From: Trichostrongylus colubriformis | Taxonomy: Eukaryota; Nematoda; Chromadorea; Rhabditida; Trichostrongylidae | NCBI GenBank assembly: GCA_963978905.1 | Contig: OZ022257.1 | Coordinates: forward strand, 7,834,509 to 7,898,508 | Length of the DNA stretch: 64,000 nucleotides | Reading direction: 5' to 3' | Shown here: one piece after another, positions 47,001-59,000 of the stretch | How positions within the stretch are numbered: the first letter of the stretch is position 1 | Layout: each line of letters begins with the position of its first letter | Translations under genes and position numbers: made by a program | The notes under the pieces: generated by a model | The model's input: the letters and a program-made list of their open reading frames with translations, nothing else | Databases searched by the model: none | What the model was told of the DNA's origin: nothing

Positions 47001-50000
47001 TGAAACTAATATCTTTTGCTGTATACAGTAAGTAAGAATACCCATTAAAAACACATTGCAACTATACAATTCTGCAACAGTTACTGGTATTGCAAAGGTA
47101 AAAAAAGTGGTGAAGGAGGAGTCGTATTTGGTATCCGTAGAAAGCGGTGAGCGTACTGAAGCAGCTATTTTCCTCGATACCTGGGAGTGCCATGGGCACT
47201 AGAAGAACCGAGAATTCTCACTGGAACTCTCAACTAGAGGCAATTCGACGTAAACGGCGATCCGACGTTCGGAATACGCCACGTACATACTTTTACTACT
47301 TCGAGAGTGAAGTGTTTGAAGGATGAATGAGGCCTCTTTAAAGAAACCGGCGGGGTCCGAAAAGGGTGCAAAGAAATGAGCATTTTGTAACGAACACTGA
47401 AGGTTAGAAGCGATAATCGGTGAAAAAACCCGGAATCGAAAGCGCGACGCTGCGGTGTGTATTCGCATCCCTTTCGCATCCAACACACTAACTTTCCGAG
47501 TTATCCGCTGAGACGGGCCGTTGGCCAACTTTAGTTGTAGCACCTGGCTCCCAGCGCAGTGGATTGGCCATTCCCAACTACATTAGCATTCATGTAAGTA
47601 TATCTAGAAACAATACATATTAGAAAGATCAAAGGAAAAAGTAAAAGGAAAAAACAATTAGTGAGAAACAACTTTACTTGGCACCATGCCAAGGCGTCTA
47701 ATTGGCGAGTTTGTGCAATGACGGCCACCTACACTCGTCCGAACTACTTCTGTTCCACCGTAGGCCAAAATTACCCCCTTCCGATATGTTTAAGTGTCAT
47801 TTCAGAACGATATGCGCTTGCAATGGATTTTCTCACAATGATCGAAAAGTTTAGCGACATATGAGGAATAAATTTTTTATGGTCCAACAGAAAAATCACT
47901 TCATGCGGGCAAAGTGGCCCTACGCATGCCGCGATAACCTCTAGTGCACCACTGCTCACTGCATTTTTTTCTGTAAGAATTAGAAACAAAACACGTTCCG
48001 TCAAATTCAAGAATCTAGGCTTTGTGATCTCTGAAGGGACGAATAAGAATATGCAGATAGTTGTTTATAATTTATGCAGCTGGTATTAGACTGATAATTG
48101 GTAATTCTGGGCAAGTGAGCCCCGTTCAAGAAAAAAGCCAAAATTACATCTTCCTTTGTAAATTGCGAAAACGAATTCTGAGAGGGATTCGAGAGCATTT
48201 CGTAAGTGTTTCGTCGGATGTCAACACATTCTTCGTTGTCGCTCATACATATGTGAGAACCGTCGATGAATCATCCTCCATCTGAGCCCGACGGACTACT
48301 ATGAAGGAATAGCTCGCTAACAAAGATCGGAAGTCACCAACGTTCTCTCAGAAGCTATTGCCAGGATTCACCCGATGCAACAGGTGACAATGGGATGAAT
48401 AAAAAGACATGGGATCCGTGACAAAGGTATGAATACCACGAAGAAGTAACGGATTTTCGCTTGAAAGCCTTCAAATAGAATGGTGTGGCACCAGAGTGAA
48501 CGCCTCCGAGATGAAATTTCCAATAAAAGAAGGAAGACTCGCCTTTAAAGACGCGGGGCTTCGAAAAGACAGTGGATTTGATTGGAAAAGAAGTTGAAAA
48601 AATGAATTGAATTCAGTTCGACACTGATGAGTTCGTCCGCATTGAATGGGATCGTAAAGGATAAAAAAGTGCAATAAAAAGGATACATGGATAAAGTGCT
48701 CATTGCAATGTGTTACAGCATTTCCTTTGGGATTTGTTGCGTTTCCATTTGTATATTGGATCTCGCACTTCAGCCGGCAAGAGAAACAGCACCTCGGGCA
48801 ATCTCATCTTCATTAATTCAGTACTTTAAAAGTAAAAAGATCGGATATGGGAGAGGATCTGGCCTGAATTGTCTTCGCACAGCACCTAGGCTTTTTTTTA
48901 TAGATCATTCTAATAGATACTTGCCAAAACTTTCCCACTACTCCTATCCACGTAATAGAAATTTGAAAAGCCTCAAGACATTTTTGTTGGTTTCATGGTT
49001 TCATTAATTAACAATCAGTCCTACAATCTTAACAGGAAGTAATATGCACGGCGCATCTTTACTTCGTGGCGTAACCAGTTGCTTGAGAAAAAATTCTCAG
49101 TGACTGAAAGAACTGCCACTCCCGTCTATGCTATTTTTGCATGAGATGAAGCATCAAGAGCCTCTTTTAAGATTGCGCCATGTATTCTACTTCCATCCGT
49201 TATTGCAACCACTTTTTGATATGTTTCAGTTCAAACAGTGATCCGTGCAGGATTTGCGATGTATAAGTGATGGCCATTTCAGACTAATGAGCCTATCCCT
49301 GGGATGAAAGTTCCGACTAACCTCAGTGAGGACTGGGCTCCAAACCATGTATATGGTAGTGGCATTCCCACAACCTTTTGCACGCGAATATTAAAAAGTA
49401 AAAATTATTTTGCAGTAAACCATTTGCAGTTATGAAAGGCATCATGCCACTTGATTGTTTAAATGAAGGTGTATTTTTTGATTCATGAAAACTGAAAGTT
49501 TTGAAAGATTACGAAGTGTTCAAAATAATGCTAACCAAAAAAAACGTTAGCCTAGGAGCAACTATATAGAAGTCTGAAGAACCATTCTACAGAATCAGAC
49601 CGTTGTGGGGTTTTCGAGAAATACCACGCAGGATTCCGACAAAAACAATTGGCGCATCCTAATGCACGGCGCATTCTAATGCAATGGACCACTCCCATGG
49701 CCTTTATGTTCATTTTTTTTCAGCTTGTATTCTAGAGAGCTTCTGTGTGCCTTTATAGCCCATGAATCGTAAGCACTTGAGATAGGGTTGGAATCTGGCT
49801 ATTAAAACAAATAAATAATCAGTATTGTTAGTAAGCAACAACTAATAGCGCCACGTCGATGAATTCAAAGGTGACAGATGGAATATAAGTGTTGAAAGGA
49901 TTGGACCCACGGCCGGCTGTCATCGATCGGTTGGTTAACGGCAATTTGAGGCGGTTCATCATGGGCCGGATGGCAATGGAGTTGGTTGGTCTGCCGCAAA

Positions 50001-53000
50001 ACGGAAGTTGTTCTGTTCTGATCGTCGCCTTCCAACCACATGGTTGCTAGCTCCAAACAACCAAGTGGGTTGGTTGCAAATTATTAAGAAATTCGTCGTC
50101 CTTTGGGCCTACTATATTGAAAGAAGTAAAAGTGCCGTGATTGGCAGTCCTGGCTAGATTATGAAAGTGAATTAGTCTCTGAAGAGAAAACACCGATCTT
50201 TGCTAAAAAGTGGCTGAATTAAGGTAAAACTGGTATCGGCAGTGTATTGGATTAGCACATGTGCCAAGAAAGCATGAAATGCGGGTTCAAGCCCCGTCCG
50301 AGACAGAAGATTCTGCCCATAACTCAGCACTATCGTGACAACCTTCGTTTCTTGCGCTGGAGCGGAAATAAGCAGGTAACATGAATCAAAAACTAAATGC
50401 TGAAGAAGCTAGCCAGTGTGCTAGTCAGTGTTTCTATCCTCTAAAGGGTCTGGTAGCATTTCACTTACACCGGAGGCTGGATGGCTTGGTTGGCATGGGC
50501 AGGCATCAATGTGGGATCTCTGTGGGATCGGATCTCCGCATCATGAGAGTGGAATACGCACCGCCTGCTACTACAGTACCTTCGCCCAGGTCGTTAAAGG
50601 CACTGCAAAGGGTATGGAACTGAGAAGTCATATTCTCTAAAAACAGAACATATTACAGTACATATTCTCTAAAAACAAACCTACTCAGAGAAGGTATGTG
50701 TGGCGAAACTCGCATTGAAAAAGCGCGGTTTGGGGTCTTATCACCACCCCTCGGCAGGGCATGTCATCCTGCAGTCCTGAGTCCTGCAGCCGGGCGAGTT
50801 GCCGGCAAAAGTGGGACTAGCCAAGACGGCTGATTCAGCCTCTCCGCTCATCTGCAGTCTACGCCGGCTAGTGAGGCAGAGATCCGCGAGGGAGAAAGAG
50901 GGAGGGAGGGGGGGTTTATGGGTTCCTATTTCTCAGGTTTTTCGCCGTTTTGCCTCGTTCTTTCTTTACTGTCACACTGCTGAGCACTCCTACGTTCATA
51001 TTGCGCAGTCTGCCACATTTACCCCTTCCAGTGTCTTTAGGGAGATTAGTCTTCAAGCTTCTCTCGAGGAAACAGAGAGTGAAGGGGAAGGGAAATAAGT
51101 TGAATTCGAATTTTCCTTATATGACCTCAGAGTGGACAGATGCAACACAGTGGCTTAGGGACCTGTTGAAAGACCCAGCCTTCCCGAACTGTCAGCGAGG
51201 CTTTTCCTTATTAAATGTGACAATCTAGTGGTAGAAAGCAGACCAAGGGAATCCAAACAGTAAACACTCAACTGAACATCGGCTGGTCTTCCATGATAAT
51301 TTTATCTACATTGAAACACCCTGTAGTACATGTTGTTTTAGAGATCGAGATAAAGTTCCGTATCCATATGGATTGCAATGTTTTTACAACTCTAAATGAA
51401 AGACCAATCCATAGCGCATTCTAAAAGGTGTAATCATCAGTGATTATCAACTATCTACTTCGGTACTTCGATCGCCCTCGGAAAAATGAGTTTTTATATT
51501 GCCCCTATAGTTATGTTGTATTTGCCTAATGCGAGTCGCATGCCAAATTTCACTCGAAACATGTGAATCCGTCTAAGATACAGCAGCACAAATAGAAAGT
51601 TACGTAAACAGTCCCACACACCGTCCCCAACCGCGGCAAACGACGGTACGGGGATTTTACTCAACGGCCAAGAACTTGGATAGCTGTATCTTGGCTGAAT
51701 TCTCACTTTTTTGCGTGAAAATTTGTATGCGGCCCTTATTAGGCAAATACAACATAAATATAGAGGTAACAGAGAAACTCATTTTTCGGTGGACGAATTC
51801 TTCAAGAAAGCATAGGGCTAGAGGCATAAAGATGAGCAGAAGCCGAGAAAGACGGGCAAAATGAGCTTTCGATTCGAGGTGCAAATGAGAAAAGAAAAAA
51901 ACGTAGAAAACCAATCTGGAGGGAATTAAATGCGATTGTGGTTCAAGAAAAATGAACGTCAACGTCTCAAAGCTCAACCATATGAACGGATTCATGGGTT
52001 CAGCTGAATGGAACTCACGATAAGGAACAAGGAGTGAGGCGTTTTCCAAGCATTTTCGTAGTGTTCCTGATAAAATGAAATCAGCTCACATGGGGTTATG
52101 GGTTACATCATAGGCATGAAAGAGATAGTATGGAGCCATTCTTCTAACAGACAATAAATACAGACTTTCAAACTTGAGGTTCTCCAACTACTTGGGTTTT
52201 TTTTTCGGGATTCTATGATGGGTTTCATTTTGAGGAATGTTGTATGCCGTCGGATTCATACTGAAAATTGATTAGCTGACCTGGAGTGAACGACTTAGTG
52301 AAATTACTGTGGCACATGAGATTCTATGAGAAAGGAGGGTGAGCGCTCAGGTGAAATGAAATGGTTTTCTCTGCCCCCTTGCAACCCCCGCAATACTGAG
52401 CGGCAGTAGCATTAATCAGGAGCAGTGGAAGATTGGAAAGGCGACTTTGTGAGTTTAAATTACCTCATTATAATGAGTGACGAATTATAGCGATGAAATT
52501 CGGACTCATTTCAACTGACGAGCTAATGCGGTTTGACAAATTTCCGATGGATTCCATGAATTATATAATCGTCATATACATATTTTAAGCTGGAAGACGC
52601 AGTATCACGACGAGACGAGAAGTCAGGGCTTCTTAAAGACGTCCAGTACCAATTGGATATGAAACTGAGGTGGGAGTGGTGATGTGTTTAGAAGCGCTAC
52701 GTCGCTACTCGCACGTTCCTGGGATCAAATCTCAGATGATCAAGCGAACGTTGCATTCGATAGGGAGTTAGCTAGGTGTTCTATGAAGCTTGATGTGCTG
52801 TGCTTGGTAGTGGGAAAAGAACAATGAACGCGAATCCTTGCAATTATGGATAGGAGCCGGAAGAGTGGCACCTTTTATGAGGCTTGAGCAATGTCGTACG
52901 AGAACAAGCACTTATCTTCAGGAGATCTCTGTGCATGAAGAGAATGATTGTGCCATATTTATCCTCGCAAATTGTTTATAAGACCACAAAGCAGTATATC

Positions 53001-56000
53001 CGGACAGCACTATTTAAGAGAAAACATAATGCCCTGTAGGAGACCCATTTTTCCACGAAATTCAATAGTACTAACTGTTATGGGTGCCAAAGGTAGATGC
53101 GGTAGAACAAATGGGTTGGAATGTACAGTAGCGTTTGAAAGTCTTCGGCCAAACACTTTTTTGTCATAACTTTTTTATACTTGACCAAATGTTACAAAAT
53201 TCTAATATGTGGTGCTTGAACCTATTATCAACATTTTCTTCTACTTGAGTGCCGCTTGACACTTTTCATGGTTTTTTACAAGAATTTAGACAGCGGCACA
53301 GCGGGACGGCATAGGGATGGCACTCCAAAAACAAAAAATTGCATTTAACCACGTAACTTACACCGTTAAGCGCCAAAATAGTATATGTCGTATGCAGTGT
53401 CTCCAATTACAACATACCAAAAATTCTCTTACATCGGTCCAGTCGCAAAAAAGTTACAAGTGAAAAACCCAAGTGAAAGACCATGTGGCCGAAGACTTTT
53501 GAGCGCTACTGTATGCACATCGTTAGGACAGAATTTCGCATCATGTCGCGCAGCACGCGAGCGGAGCGACGTATGCAACTGGGTTATGAGGCTATTGTCG
53601 CATCCTACGCCCTGTATAAGAAGCAAAGCTGATGGTTGTAAAATCCAAGTACACACATCGCTTCTAGCTAGCAGGCATCGCGCCGTAAACCGCATTCTGC
53701 GGTACGAAATCTTGGCCTGACTGCACACATCCCATGGTTCATACTGTAGCGCCGCAGTCAGGAGGATAATTTAGGAAACATGTAGATTGATCGGGCTTTT
53801 TTTGACGACTATTGTGTAATGGTCATAACGCGAAAAATGCAAGTAAAGCCACTTCCATGATGCCGCAAAGCCGTGACGCAACAGCGCGCAGCTGTTCTGG
53901 CAAAATACAATGCGCTAGTCAAACATTCGAATGTAGTGAAAGCTGATTGAATCCTGTGATGAGCACGGGAATATGACTGTAAACTGCCGCTATCCACAAA
54001 AGTTGTCAACAAACTCATCCGTTATGTCGTCGTAAAACCGTGACGCGACCGCTCGCAGCCGTTCTAGCATTTGACGACACGCTGATCCAACAATTAGAAT
54101 TCAAACGTCTCGATGTTCGAAGGGGATTAATAGAATGAAAATAGGTGTATACTGCTTGACAAAAATGGAAGTCTAGATAGGTGCAGAGAGGACCTTGAAA
54201 GCGATGAGACTCTTGCTGAGCTCTTGCTGATGCCATAAACTTTCACAGCCCACTTCAAATAGGTGAGTACCGGCCAGAAGGAGTCATATGATCAGTCATC
54301 ACTTGAAGGAATTGGCGTTCACCTTTAGCGCCGACAAAGGCAAAGGTTATAAAGGGTCTAAAACAGAGGATGAATGGTTTCCTGAGTCATTTATGCTTTC
54401 ACATTGAATCATTGTATGCTTTTCGATGATTATTTCTTTTCTTTTGTAAACCGCTTCAAAAGAAGAGCGGCTGCTTGAAATGAGTCACATAAGCAAGGTG
54501 GCAAACTGCTAAAAATAACCATTGAACTTTTGAAAAAGATCAACGCGTAAGCTCGTTATGAACGATAGAAAGATAAGGACAACGGAGCCTGGGGCGATGT
54601 GCATTGCTATTGGCATATCTACTGTTTACAAGGCAAATTAAAGTTAATATATTGGGAAGAGACGCTCATAGGAGCTCTCCAGTAAGGATGCCGCTAAAAA
54701 GGCGCGCAAACCAGATCAACTAAGGAGCACGGTAGCGGGGCGCCAAGGAGCGGGAGGCGCAATGAGTGTGCGAGTTCGTGATCTCTTATCGACTATTGGG
54801 TCATAGCTGGCATATAAAAGGGCATGAGCAGTCAGTCAGCCAGTTTTTAGTTTTGCTCGCCCCCCACTGATTGGCAGTGGGTTTTTCCCCGACTTAGTGT
54901 CGGACTCATTCTCTATTCCTGTTACCGGCTGTAGCTGCGACTTAGTGTCGGACTCTGTTCAATTGTTAGCAGTTCGGAAAGCGGGGCCGCGACTTAGTGT
55001 CGCAACGCGTTAGAATCGGAAACCCCCCGACAGTCAAGTAAAGTGGGAACTCCGTGAGGTTTTTGTACGCTTGAGCCTCCTCTCGCTCCCAGTCGCCGTT
55101 GGTACCGCGCCTCCTCGGGCTAGAAATTGGATAAGGAAAAACCATCGTGCTCAACATTGTTGTAGTATCTGTAGTTTGTTGGTATCGCGTTATTGATTTT
55201 TGTTGTGTTATCGTTGTAATAAATCTTGTCTACTATCGATTTGTAGTGACACCCGCTAATTGCCGTGAAACGGTGAGATATCGGTGGGCTTATCAATCTT
55301 TGTCTAAATACGTCCGGCTCTTACAAATAAATATACCCGGTGCAAAATGAATTGCACTGTACCACGATACTACCCCGTTTGGGTTATGGGTTACATTGTG
55401 ACGATAAGAGTGATAGCTGGTGAAGCACAATCAACTTACCTTGTAAAGGTAATCCGCATTGAATGGCAGATTATCACGTCGCAGGGTACTTGACTGATTT
55501 TGGTTAGCTTCACGTTGTGTTGCGGTGAGACCTCAAATTCACTGATATAAGTAGACTTAAACAATGCGATTGAAAATTTCAGAAAAGAGGAATCTCAGCT
55601 TTCCAAGGGGTTGCAGAAATAACCTTTTTGAGTTTATCTGATTAATTACCACATTATAAACTTTCTGATCAGATACAATGTCGATGTGGATAGTCATAGT
55701 TGAGCGTTTGGCAAAACTTTCATCTACCCTACGAAACCGCCCATAGGGGTGTGCGCTATAAGGACAGAAAGTACGCGTCGCGGTGTCGGACGTAATGCCC
55801 TAGATGTTCAAATGTAGTTAGGTCCTGAAGCGATACGGCGTTCTACATTTTAGGCGTAATATACAACTTTGTACCACGCCTTTGCTCGTATGAATTGCGT
55901 CGCGATCCACGCGTATTTTCTTTCCTGATGACACACCCCTTCGAGCGCTTCTGTCCTGAAAATAGGTGAGGCAAATACCATCTGTGCGCGCGATCACGAA

Positions 56001-59000
56001 GCGTGCTCGGACAGCGATCGCTAGAACCTGCGGCCTGCTACTACGGTCGCCTGTCGGCAGGAAGTGGCTGCGTCCACAGCAGCGAGACAGAGTGGCGCGG
56101 GGAGGTACAGAGACGACGACGGCAACGAGACAGGGTGGCACAGACGGAGACGCAGAGAGACCCAGCTGCGCCCTACCGTCGGCACTGCAAACTATGAACG
56201 CCGCCTAATGAATCCTAGCTACTTCTAAGCAATCGTGGCCTAATTTCGTTGACGCTTTGACGAACAGCATTTGCGTAAAGCCATTGCTGTAGTTCCCGTC
56301 GTACAGCGTCATTTGAATTATCCAGTTATTATGAATTATAACTATTTTTATGAGTAGTAAGAACATGAAACATTACAAAGTAGGTCAGCCATGCATTTTG
56401 AAGAAAGAGGGCATTATGCAAGCCCTGAATATACATCCGAGATTACATTGCGACAACGGCATCAAAACGCACCGCGACAGTGCGCACGTGAATGATTTTT
56501 TTGCCTATGTTACCGAAAATGGTCTCGTGGATGCTGGAAGTTACTGAGTTATGCCGCAGGGTGAAAGAAACTAAGGCATTCAAATCAGATTTTAAACTTC
56601 CGTGAGTCTGGTATCGATGAAGGGGTTGGGTATTGAGGCGAAGCCATCCGGCTATCGTGTGTCCTCTTCTGATTCCACAGCGAATAATCAAAACGAGTAG
56701 CTCACCTTGATTTCGAAGTGTTGTCGCAAAATCACTGGGAGCATTTCGAGTATTGTAAGTTTCACGTCTCACTGTATGCACATACTCCTGACTTCTCGGT
56801 GTATCTGGATGAAATCTCAATCAATATATGGATCGAACTGTGATGAATACTTGTTGATATTTTGTTTATGTGTTGATTGGCCGCTGTTTCATAATAGCTA
56901 TGCACTTATATTTTTGAATACTCCGAGAGCCCGTCGCTTATCCAAAAAAAAAATTAAAAATCGTTGAAAGAAGAATCACTTTTCCAGATGATTTCAAAAG
57001 TGCATGTCTATTGTTTTTCAAAATTTCAATTAATTTTTGCAGATTTTCGTGTAGGCATTTGCTAAAATTATGCATTTTCCTACGGTACACTACAGTACTG
57101 ATGGTTAGAGGTGCAGTTCTACCTTTTACATCGCAAAATACGGCAATCAATGATCAATGACTTCCGCGTCACTAAGAATTACTCCCAGGGTGTGATCATT
57201 AGGACAGAAAATTCGCGTGGCCGCATTTGGCGCGCTAGACGCTATGGTGCGAGCTATGTAAGGGCGCCGTACTAGTCGAGGCGTCTGAAGCGAATGTGCT
57301 TAGAATAAGATGTAGGACACCGCCATCGCTCCAGAACCCATCTGCGTATAGCTCGTACCATCGCGGCGCTTACCCAACACCGCAGAACGAATTTTCTGTC
57401 CCAATGACACACATCCACATGCTGCTAAATAGATATCCATGCAGGGAATTAATAAAAATAGTATGATAATTATAACTAGAGGTATCCAGATATGAAGTAG
57501 CTGTATTTAAAGGAATCGTCCACGGAAAAATGAGTTCATCTGTTATCTACATATTTGTGTGTATCTGCCGACGCGGAAAATGTGAATCTGGCTATGATAC
57601 AGCACCACAAAGTCTCGGCCGGGTGCGCGGGGCCTTCGAGCAAGTGCCCACCCCTTCGTCCGCCGCGGTAGGAACAGAAGGTTACGTAAACAGTCCCACT
57701 CTCCGTTCCCAAGCGCGGCGAACATCGGGACGGGGCTTTTACTGGGAGGTCCTGCCCACCCGGCCAAGAATCTGGGGATCTAAATCTTAGCCGAATTCTC
57801 TTTTTTGCGTGAATTCTTGCATGAAGTCTTCATACGTAAATACAACATAAATTTATAGGTTACGAAGAAACTCATTTTTCCGTGGACAATTCCATCAAGG
57901 TAGGACATTTGAGTGCTTCAATTGATAGAAGACACAAAAAGAAGGAGCGTTGGTCTTGCCACTGCTGAAAATGAACATGTCTATCGTTCCACATCAAGTG
58001 GAGCAGGGTCGTGCGGAGAAAGGAGATCATTCTCAGCCAAACGTCCACACACAATAGCCGTACTTTCGTGGAATCTCCATCTACTTATATAACATTTCAC
58101 GAATTCATTGATGAATAGTGATTTTTTCCAATTAAAACTATGTGGCCGTTCATGACTTGGACAGGCTTTTAAATAAAATTCCAGCATTAACGAGCGATCC
58201 ACTTAAAAGAAAAAGGTAGGGGTGATGAATGTACATAAGATTGCATTGAAATGTCATTTATGGAATATTAATTGTAACCTATTACATATTTATTTCTTAT
58301 GGTGAGCAACTCGGAATTCATCGATAAAATGTTAATTTGTGGAATAACTAACCTCCACATAGGTGTTGGTGGCGAATTCTCGGATACGAGCGTGTGGATC
58401 GAGTATTGGTGACGAAGATCTGAAAAAAAATCTTGTTTTCCTCGCTATTATACTTCAGGAGGACTCCAGATCGTGTTGCATGGAGTTAATGAAGGCTGAT
58501 TAAGATAGGTATAATTAAACCGCACTACGGGTGGTCTATGGGAAATCGGAAATCGAAAAAGAAACTTTTGGATCCGATCAGTCAGAATGCAATAAGTACA
58601 GTGACCGAAATTTCAGAAAATTTTAGGATTTCTTCTGCAAAAAACTGGTTTTAGGATTTTTCTGCAAAAAATTAATGTTCTTTTATGTATATAGTTGGAA
58701 TTTATGTGTTCACTATGGGTCACACGCAAAATTTCAAGTGATAATCGAAGTCTCCTCTGAGTCTGCACAGTTTTCGTGCATGCGGGTAAGAGGGTGAGGT
58801 AAGAGGACTCTGAGTGCTAAGTGGTGGTGGTCAACGACCTGTGAAGGGAGCAGACCAAGATTGGCTCTCTAATCTCCCATCGGCAACAGTTCACAAGCTA
58901 CTTGGCGGGAATTCGAAAGGGTTGCGGCTTTTCCAGGTTCTCGGATTCTGCGTCAAATCAAAAAGGGAACTTCATTGTATTTTGTGTGTTTTCTCTTATT

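Larger units (their letters stand above)
44500..55439. other. zyx-1 intron 7 (10.9 kb), repeat-rich
   Basis: It holds a tRNA-like sequence (44640-44705), repeat R copies (45800, 50400), a SINE (50232), a foldback (51473), a GGGTGTGT MITE (53508) and the hairpin-bearing LTR-like unit (54812-55223). Bases 46100-47400 contain G-rich runs at 46844 and 46880 but nothing I can name. Confidence 0.55.
55532..58352. other. zyx-1 intron 6, with a candidate cassette exon
   Basis: It holds two GGGTGTGT MITEs (55746, 57188), a foldback (57511), a GC-rich block (55980-56210) ending CTATGAACGCCGCC with TAA, and the candidate exon at 56706-56804. Confidence 0.55.

Noticed and set aside
48007..48246. Minus-strand open frame starting [17 protein letters not shown]
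   Set aside because: The beginning looks coding-like and is on the zyx-1 strand, but no donor/acceptor pair gives a phase that fits the neighbouring exons.
48687..49007. Plus-strand open frame of 106 codons with a hydrophobic start
   Set aside because: The start looks signal-like, but the rest is basic and low-complexity without acceptor, poly(A) or conserved motif; not enough to call a gene.
55147..55350. Plus-strand open frame next to the hairpin unit
   Set aside because: It overlaps the poly(A) signal region and has a hydrophobic low-complexity peptide; no retroelement protein motif was seen.
56938..57150. Minus-strand open frame of 70 codons in zyx-1 intron 6
   Set aside because: AT-rich, with no acceptor or in-phase donor connecting it to zyx-1; treated as chance.
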